From Euperipatoides rowelli (lineage: Eukaryota; Onychophora; Udeonychophora; Euonychophora; Peripatopsidae), in the NCBI GenBank assembly GCA_003024985.2, contig PXIH01S0026724.1: a stretch of 12,953 nucleotides of DNA. The stretch is one strand, 5' to 3'. The notes under the pieces were generated by a model. That model had not been told where the DNA came from, searched no databases, and was given only the letters and a program-made list of their open reading frames with translations. Positions 7,430 through 12,953 of this stretch are shown piece by piece (positions within the stretch are counted from its first letter, which is position 1; each line of letters starts with the position of its first letter). The position numbers and the translations under genes are program-made.

Positions 7430-8669
7430 AAGGATACTGTATGGTTCTAGGGCAAAACAACACTATTTCAGGGTGATTTAAATATCATGCACATGTACAC
7501 ACTTTTTCTTGAGAGCCATTTTCCTGAAATATATTTAGAAATCAAAGAAGCGGCTAATCCAAAAGATGTGGACTGTGAAATTAAGTATGAATTTTGCCTG
7601 CGCTATTACCAAGATCATTTCAACTATCCCTTCGAAAAACCACAATCAGACATATGTGGTTTTTGTGAAGAGCTGCATATTAAAATAATAACCAAAAAAA
7701 ATGCTTTAATCAGGCAAGGTTTACAAACAAAGCTAAGTTTTCACAAAAAAAAAAAAGCCAAGCATTTCAGAATGTCCATGAAACAGGCTGTGGAGTCTGT
7801 AAAACAAAATGAAAATGCAGAGGGGCTATGTTTTGATTTTGAACAAAACATACCTTTTCCACATCTGATTTGTAAGTGATGTTTTCTATAAAAGACAGCT
7901 GTGGCTTTTCAACTTTGCTGTAACTAGCTTGAAGATGGGGAAAAGTGTTATGTTCATGTGACCTGAAACAATAGCAAAGAAAGATGTTAATGAAGTTTTT
8001 TCATGTTTGAACATATACATTACCAAATATATTACTGATTCTATAGATGAATTGTTTCTTTTTTCAGATGGGTGTGTTGGGCAAAACCATAACATGACGA
8101 TGCAATATCTATTTATCCAAATTCAGGTAGGTCGGTTCAGAAAGGTTCATCAGATGTTTCTAATTCGAGGCCATTCATTTTTACCATGTGATCAACAATT
8201 TTCAATCGTTGAAAAAATGAAGAGAAATATTGAGTCAATGGAAATGTTTGAAGGATGGATTGAATTAGTGAAAAATAAATTTACTGTGTATACTTTGCAA
8301 GGTGATGAGGTATTAGATTTCCAAGGTGAGTTTAAGGTTTATTTCAAAACAATGATCACCAAAAATAAGGAACGATTTGCTGTCACAAAGCTCAAGCGGT
8401 TCAAGTTTGACAACACTCACATAGATGAAATTTGTGTTGATGCTTCAATGAGTGAATCTATGCCAGAATATTTTAGAACCTTAAAACCAAATGCATAACT
8501 AGTAATGCCTTCAAAGAAAGCTTATACTGGGCAAATTCCTGTCAATTAAAAGAAGTTGAACGATGTGAAGTCCTTGATGAAGTATCTGCACAATGATGCT
8601 GTAAACTATATTAATTCTCTTGTTGGAACTGACTATGATGTTGGAAAAGGAGATTATGATGTTGAATGA
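7430..8669 (+). pseudogene. DDE-transposase-like protein with SDG..GQN and GHSFLP motifs, family unnamed
   Basis: The reading starts after an acceptor-like TTTAATTTAG: YGSRAKQHYF (7440-7469), then a one-base shift to QGDLNIMHMYTLF. A 130-codon stretch (7487-7879) has YYQDHFNYPFEKPQSDICGFCEEL and FDFEQNIPFPHL. Another shift near 7866-7875 leads to SDVFYKRQLWLFNF. The frame then runs to 8669 with TGA at 7959 (FM-stop-PETIAKK, where Trp is usual), TAA 8496 and TAA 8547. It holds LFLFSDGCVGQNHN (8052-8093), RGHSFLPCDQQFSIVEKMK (about 8166-8222), and a tail AYTGQIPVN...KKLNDVKSLMKYL. The candidate catalytic acids are D at 7835, D at 8067, and D at 8190 or the E of IVEK; this spacing and the GQN motif suggest an RNase-H-fold DDE/D transposase. 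I recall close relatives as uncharacterised proteins in invertebrates, but cannot give a superfamily (Sola-like is a guess). The Cys pair CGFC may be part of a zinc finger. Confidence 0.6.
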
Positions 8670-9003
8670 GTGTCAGAAACTAATGTATAACAATTACATG
8701 TCTTTCTATTAAAATATAGTAATAAAAAATAATGTGACTCAGATAACTTGTGTTTATGTTTCAGTAAAAACAAGTGATTTCAAAAGAGACCCAAATCCAA
8801 CAATTTTAAAATTAGTTTATCTATACATGAGTAAACCTCCATGATCAAAATTTTGAGTAGGCCTACTATCCTCTATGACTTCACTATATCAAATGGAAAA
8901 GTGAAAATAATTGTTTTGTTTACACATAAGGCAATTTATCATTTTTTTTTGCTTCTCCTTAAAAAATGGGTTTGTTGGACTTAGGATGGTTTTTAACTCA
9001 CTG
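8670..9003. other. Stretch between two transposon remnants, no gene seen
   Basis: AT-rich sequence with no protein similarity in six frames. It contains a perfect 12-bp palindrome AGTAGGCCTACT at 8856-8867. The terminal repeats of the DDE element and of the piggyBac element may lie here, but I found no matching partners. Confidence 0.4.
8721..8726 (+). promoter_or_regulatory. Possible poly(A) signal after the DDE pseudogene
   Basis: AATAAA lies 52 bases past the last stop of the transposase-like frame (8667-8669). The motif is common by chance in AT-rich DNA, so support is positional only. Confidence 0.3.
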
Positions 9004-9012
9004 TATCGATTG

Positions 9013-10026
9013 TTGTGGGAAAATTTCAACAACAACTGCAAATAGTATTACCAGCCAGCAGTTCACTGTACCATTGATGAACAGTTTTAGTGGATGCTGC
9101 AAGCTTAGAATGTATATGCTTAACAAGTAAGATAAATACAGAATAAAGCTTGTTTTCATGTGTGATGCTAATTTCCATTACTTAGTTTCTAGATTGCCTT
9201 ATTATCAGAAAGGATACTACCAACTCTGGCACACCAATGGCTCAGTTCTTTGTAAAAAAAACGTTTTGAACCCATTCATGGATTCAAACATTACAGGCAG
9301 TCAATTGGTTTACTTCATTGCCACTCCTAAGATGCACAATGATCATAACATTTCCATTGTTGGTACAGTATGCAGCAAAAATCTCGAAATTACAAGGAAA
9401 TGACAATTTCAAAGTAGCATCAAATAGAGTTCAGTGTATTCCTTTATGACACATTCTTAACAGCAACTGGTTTCTTTTTGTGCAAATAAAGGAAAAGTAG
9501 TGATTTTAGCTTACACTCCAACTCATGTTAACTCCAACACCACCAAGAAAGCGGAAATGATTGAATTCTACAATCACAATGCCACCAAAGGTGGCATCAA
9601 CACCTTTGAACAAATGTGTAAGATTTACAGCTGCAGTCATTGGATGCTGAAATGGCCACTCACGGTGTTCAATGCTGCTGGAATCAATAAATTATCATTT
9701 TGGCATTTGTAAAGCTTCAAGGACAAAAGACTAATTGAAGATTTGAATTCCTTTATTCATTGGGTATGGAATTGGAAAAATTTATTTATGTATTAGCGAA
9801 GAGAGATACAAAATCTACCATTAATTTTAATAATAAAAATTGAAGATGTACTAAATAAAAAATATAATGAAACTGTTTTAGAGGCATTTAGGCCTACCAA
9901 CCTTCAGTGTCAGCTGCAAAACAAGTAAGAGGCTGTATAGGCTTGTCGAAAAGTGACAAAAGGTTTAGTATCAGATGTGCAATGGGTTCAAATTTTGTTT
10001 GCTGCAGCCACAGGAATACCATTTGA
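9013..10026 (+). pseudogene. piggyBac transposase, degenerate
   Basis: DDD transposase of the piggyBac family, which moves elements into TTAA sites. The pattern starts with LWENFNNNCK-stop-YYQPAVHCTIDEQF (9013-9087; this Asp is the first catalytic residue). A shift leads to KLRMYMLNK-stop-DKYRIKLVFMCDA (9101-9169). The second catalytic region NWFTSLPL is readable at 9303-9326 in another frame, with Val (GTC, 9300) where Asp is expected. The frame then gives HNDHNISIVGTV. After stops at 9401, 9425 and 9458 it continues GKVVILAYTPTHVNSNTTKKAEMIEFYNHNATKGGINTFEQMCKIYS...WPLTVF to TAA 9710; the third catalytic Asp is Asn (AAC, 9599). A C-terminal cysteine-rich zinc-binding remnant, RGCIGLSKSDKRFSIRC...FVCCSH (9928-10011), follows after a poorly conserved gap. 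Several frameshifts and two lost catalytic residues make it dead. The N-terminal third is missing. Confidence 0.88.
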
Positions 10027-10225
10027 TAAATTGCAAAAAAAAAATATTTGTCAATTTATTTTAGTTGTTTAGTTACATTACTTACTTTAATTTTCTAAAA
10101 ATATTTTTTTATGTGTGGCATAAGCATTTCATGAGTTTACTGCTAGTTTGAAGTTTCTTAGAAGAATATACATTTAAAGATAAAATAAACGTATGATGTC
10201 GAAAACACTTTGTAATGTATGCTCA

Positions 10226-10400
10226 AGGCTCATTTATACTTCTGCGCATTGCTCGTCCATTGCGTAAAATGGACGACCTTTGCGTAAAATCAGGCGCACT
10301 GGGGCAGTCAAGTATGCGCTATTAAAAGAGGGATAGCCATCCGTCATCATCCATAAAAGTTGACAAAAATTCAACTTTTACGCAGAGCTCTGCGTTTACC
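10226..10400 (+). mobile_element. Left terminal region of a PIF/Harbinger-like element
   Basis: GGCTCATTTATACTTCTGCG (10227-10246) resembles terminal repeats I recall for animal Harbinger elements. The region after it is locally GC-richer and structured: TGCGTAAAAT occurs twice, at 10261-10270 and 10281-10290. CGTCCAT (10254-10260) pairs with ATGGACG (10269-10275). TAAAAGTTGA (10354-10363) pairs with TCAACTTTTA (10371-10380), and CGCAGAGCTCTGCG (10381-10394) is a perfect palindrome. A MADF-type gene, the usual second Harbinger gene, starts 117 bases later, which supports the call. The right end was not found. Confidence 0.5.
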
Positions 10401-10510
10401 CTCAGGCTTGTTAGCCATTGAACCAATCAAATCTATGGTTTTATACTACATAAGCACCATATTTTTAAAACAACACTTCCACCAAAAGTTTTTCAACCTC
10501 ACTCAAAATA

Positions 10511-10652
10511 ATGGATGCTTCAGAAAAATTTATAGATTGTTCGCAACTATCCAAACATATATGATTTAAACAGAAAAGATTATAAAGATGTAAAAAAAAA
10601 AAAAAAAAACAGAATGCTTGGGAGCAAATTAGCTTTACTTTTGGAATGTCCG
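10511..10652 (+). pseudogene. MADF/Myb-SANT-like protein of a Harbinger element, exon 1, degenerate
   Basis: PIF/Harbinger elements carry a second gene for a Myb/SANT-like DNA-binding protein that helps the transposase enter the nucleus and bind the ends. Here ATG 10511 opens MDASEKFIDC, an expected MADF start. After a shift near 10558-10562 the next frame reads YDLNRKDYKDVKKK (10560 on), then across an A18 run NAWEQISFTFGMSG. The Y-D....DYKD...KK.AWE-I pattern is that of a MADF domain. The reading ends at 10652 with a donor-like G|GTAATT, as if exon 1 were spliced here; no second exon was found downstream. The A18 run (10592-10609) and the frameshift make it non-functional. The call rests on about 45 residues. 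Confidence 0.6.
10592..10609. repeat. Poly(A) run of 18 in the MADF coding remnant
   Basis: The run replaces the Lys-rich part of the MADF domain (DVKKK...NAWE). It probably grew by slippage in a Lys-codon stretch. Confidence 0.8.
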
Positions 10653-11690
10653 GTAATTAATCTAAAATCTTCCGATGTAGGCTATAGAGACCTAGCTACA
10701 TCGTTATTTTTGTTGGATTTATTTTTCAATTTGTTTTAGTTCTTTTTTAAAAAAAAAATACCCTTTTTTTAATAAAGTTTTAAGTTTATGACAAAAAAAT
10801 TATATGCAATACGGTAAAGTCAACATTTGTAACTTTTTTTTTAAAAAAAAAATACAAGTTTGCTTTATAATTTCAAAACCAACTAAAGTAAATGATAAAA
10901 ATACATAATTTATGATTACATTGTATGTACCGTATATACTGTAAACTATATCTCCAGTAATCATAAATTATATTTTTTTCAATTTTAATTTTTTTTACAT
11001 TTGTTTGAAAATTATAAACCAAACTTGTATATATAAAAAAAGGTAGCCTACACACAACGTAGCCTACACTATTCTTTCTTTTTTTAAATATACAGTAGGC
11101 CTATATATTTAATTATATATACAGTATATATATATTGTATAATGGCATCTATCTCACTGCCTATGTTATTTTCATAGTAATCTAATTGTAAATAGTAGTT
11201 GTTTTCCTTTTTTATTGGTTTTTTTTTCATCAGGCTGATGTTTAATGCACCAGTTGTGTTTCCTAAAGATACCTTTTATTCATATAATCATTTCGATTTT
11301 TTGTACTTTCTGACTTTAATAATTTACTTGTGATTCCACATTGTAACGAAGATTTGATGATTTTAAAGCCTCCATATTTATGTTAAAAAATATACTACTT
11401 CATATGTAAAATCAAAAAATTACATCAATAGGAAATTAGGTATTGACCATTTGACTGAATATCGTTTGAAAGATAATAGGATTTACAAGTATTTCAGTTT
11501 AAAAAGAGGTAAAAATACTAAAAGAAGAAAATTAAAAAAAAAGCTCACCTATTATGCCAAACATTAGCACAATTGAAACAATAACATTGGTTCGCCCTGC
11601 CTGTTTAAAAAATAGGAGTAATTGTCGACTAACTTGAATAATCTTGTGAAAATTGATCTTTGTTGAAATTTTTATAAATTTCCTTCTATC
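10653..11690. other. Very AT-rich non-coding stretch
   Basis: No protein similarity was seen. The stretch holds a short hairpin-forming pair CGATGTAG / CTACATCG (10673-10706), T-run/A-run blocks (about 10741-10860), the foldback at 10852-11030, two direct copies of GTAGCCTACAC (11043-11053 and 11059-11069), and a TA-rich run (about 11101-11140). Confidence 0.5.
10852..11030. repeat. AT-rich foldback repeat (MITE-like)
   Basis: ATAATTTATGATTAC (10905-10919) and GTAATCATAAATTAT (10957-10971) are perfect 15-bp inverted arms. Pairing extends outward with small mismatches and gaps to CAAGTTTG.TTTATAATTT near the left edge and AAATTATAAA.CAAACTTG near the right edge, giving arms of about 68 and 74 bases around a 37-base spacer. 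It codes for nothing and fits a small foldback transposon. Borders and target duplication are unknown. Confidence 0.6.
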
Positions 11691-12358
11691 TTATATAGTA
11701 ATTTGCTTTCTATTGCTAACAAGTTTGATCAGGTAGAGTTTTATATGGAATTGTTTTCACCGGATATTGCAATTTTTGTTGAAACGTGGATTTCGGAGGA
11801 AAGAATTGGAGCGTACGAGATTAAAAACGTTTCTTCTCATCACAGAATAAGATTAAGAGAAAATAAACATCATGGAGGCGGTATTATGGCTTACGTTAAG
11901 AACAATATTTCAATTTAATCGTTTAAACAATCTCCATTACCCGATATTAAAGTGTTTACACTTGTCATTCACCCCTCCCTACTCCCCGAAAAACTGTATG
12001 GATTGCCTTTGTTCCTATACTTTCCACCAGGTTACGCAACTCATAATATCTTGAATCAACTATATTTTAAATGAGATTGACCGTTTATTTGCAATGAATC
12101 CAAAAGATGAAATATTTATTATTGGAGACTTTAATGATTTAGAACAATTTATTAATAATTATAAATTATTTAAACAATTAATTACATCTCCCTCTCGTAA
12201 AAATTATTTTCTTGATAAATGCTTTACTAATGTGTCAGCTGATTACAATTTAATTTCTAAACCACCCATNATCTAAACCACCCATAGCATCAACTGACCA
12301 TAATTTGTTTTTGTTTTGTCTCCGTGTCAAACTAAACTCCCCCACCTTTGAACTTTAA
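11691..12358 (+). pseudogene. Second LINE: APE endonuclease remnant
   Basis: AP-endonuclease-like domain of a non-LTR retrotransposon. Frame 11691-11918 shows LLSIANKFDQVEFYMELFSPDIAIFVETWI and HHGGGIMAYVKNNISI. After TAA 11916 the same frame goes on with LPDIKVFTL...LFLYFPPGYATHNILNQLYF to TGA 12072. A one-base shift near 12070 gives NEIDRLFAMNPKDEIFIIGDFNDLE (GDFN at 12124-12135, a conserved nuclease motif), SPSRKNYFLDKCFTN, and after the ambiguous base a further shift to STDHNLFLFCLR (12290-12325), the catalytic SDH position written here as TDH. The pattern is CR1/L2-like but differs in detail from the LINE at 4014-5997, so it is a separate family or lineage. No ORF1 was seen upstream. Confidence 0.75.
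12256..12285. repeat. 14-bp direct duplication around an ambiguous base
   Basis: TCTAAACCACCCAT occurs at 12256-12269 and again at 12272-12285 with only n-A between. It falls inside the endonuclease coding remnant, where one copy would be enough for the protein pattern. It may be an assembly join. Confidence 0.85.
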
Positions 12359-12794
12359 TGAGACAATATTATCTAGAGTAAAAAATAAATTAAATATTTT
12401 TAAAATGGGAAGAGAACTAAATCTTATGATTGGTCTCAGATTTATTTTAATACAGACATTAATGCTGCTACTAAATGTTCCCTGCTGAAATTTATAGGAT
12501 TTATGAAGAGTGCTTTCCAATAGTAAAAAAAGGATTAATAAGAGATCCCCTAGATAGTTTGGTGGGAGGTTAAAAAGTTTGATTAATTCTAGAAATATTG
12601 CATTCTGTAATAACCAGGATGATATACTTAAGGGTCTGAACAAGGAGATCAATTGCTTATTGAAATCTTCAAAGGAAGAATGGTTTAAAAATCAAGTGGC
12701 ATGTCATCCGATAGGATCATCTATGTTTTATTCTCAAATAAAAAAAAAAATATTGAATCCAAATAATCGCAGATCTCCAGGAGTGTTTCCTGGT
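12359..12794 (+). pseudogene. Second LINE: linker between endonuclease and RT
   Basis: DWSQIYFNTDINAATKCSL (12428-12484) and EIYRIYEECFPIVKKG (12484-12531) in a neighbouring frame match the start of the nuclease-RT linker. SLINSRNIAFCNNQDDILKGLNKEINCLLKSSKEEWFKNQVACHP...MFYSQIKKKILNPN (12579-12764) then matches its usual R-x-KAF...LR.I....K..Y pattern. The RT would come next, but after about 12790 similarity fades and TAA closes the frame at 12843. The RT is either beyond the window or deleted. Confidence 0.62.
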
Positions 12795-12953
12795 AAATCC
12801 ATAACTGAATCTGTGGTGACTTTCACAACAAGAATATCGATATAAAATCAATATTGATATAACCTTTTAGAACTGTAATACGTTCACATTGCCTTGATCA
12901 TTCTTATGCTCTAATCATAAGAATATCATAGCATTCCATTTATAATTTTGTTG

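Noticed and set aside
7872-7900. GTAAGT at 7872 as a splice donor, with an intron ending at AAAGACAG
   Set aside because: The would-be intron encodes SDVFYKRQ in line with the protein pattern on both sides, so a frameshift explains it better.
10360-10569. Plus-strand 69-codon open stretch before and across the MADF start
   Set aside because: It overlaps the Harbinger terminal palindromes and the MADF frame; the MADF frame has family support and this one does not.
10873-11055. Minus-strand 60-codon open stretch
   Set aside because: It lies inside the AT-rich foldback and reflects base composition.
12332-12652. Minus-strand 106-codon open stretch
   Set aside because: It is antisense to the LINE linker, Leu/Phe-rich by composition, and matches no family.
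1-12953. A functional multi-gene system linking these genes
   Set aside because: Every recognisable gene belongs to a different transposable element and is broken; there is no shared regulation or pathway.

Overview
This is a eukaryotic, almost certainly animal, window that is AT-rich and packed with decayed transposable elements. I see no host gene, rRNA, tRNA, operon or CRISPR array. The mix points to an invertebrate, probably aquatic: PIF/Harbinger and piggyBac DNA transposons, a copia-type LTR element, CR1-type LINEs (one with a 2A-like motif and a PHD finger), and scattered AGTAGGCCTACT-like palindromes. I cannot name the species. Nearly everything recognisable is on the + strand and is broken by stops and frameshifts, so the calls rest on protein family patterns read across frames, not on intact ORFs.

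Layout. About 89-1783: PIF/Harbinger DDE transposase pseudogene in two exons, with an intron (583-1512) whose splice sites still join in frame. About 2249-3612: 5' part of a copia-type element, with a possible LTR, Gag with a CCHC knuckle, and a piece of protease that is repeated as a 108-bp inverted copy, making a near-perfect palindrome. About 4014-5997: CR1-type LINE with ORF1 (2A-like motif, PHD finger, coiled coil, nucleic-acid-binding-like C-terminus) followed in the same frame by an APE endonuclease; the reverse transcriptase is missing. About 6119-6593: a cysteine-rich fragment and the C-terminal end of a reverse-transcriptase-like protein. About 7430-8669: a DDE-transposase-like pseudogene with SDG..GQN and GHSFLP motifs, of a family I cannot name. 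About 9013-10026: piggyBac transposase pseudogene with two of three catalytic Asp positions lost. About 10226-10652: left end of a second PIF/Harbinger-like element with its MADF/Myb-like gene. About 10852-11030: an AT-rich foldback (MITE-like) repeat. About 11691-12790: a second LINE (endonuclease plus the linker before the RT).

These genes do not form a shared pathway. The window is a landing zone for at least seven independent insertions. The most useful signals are the 2A-like motif in the LINE ORF1, the copia palindrome whose two arms share the same premature stop, the unnamed DDE element, and the exact intron in the Harbinger transposase. I found no convincing new biological system.
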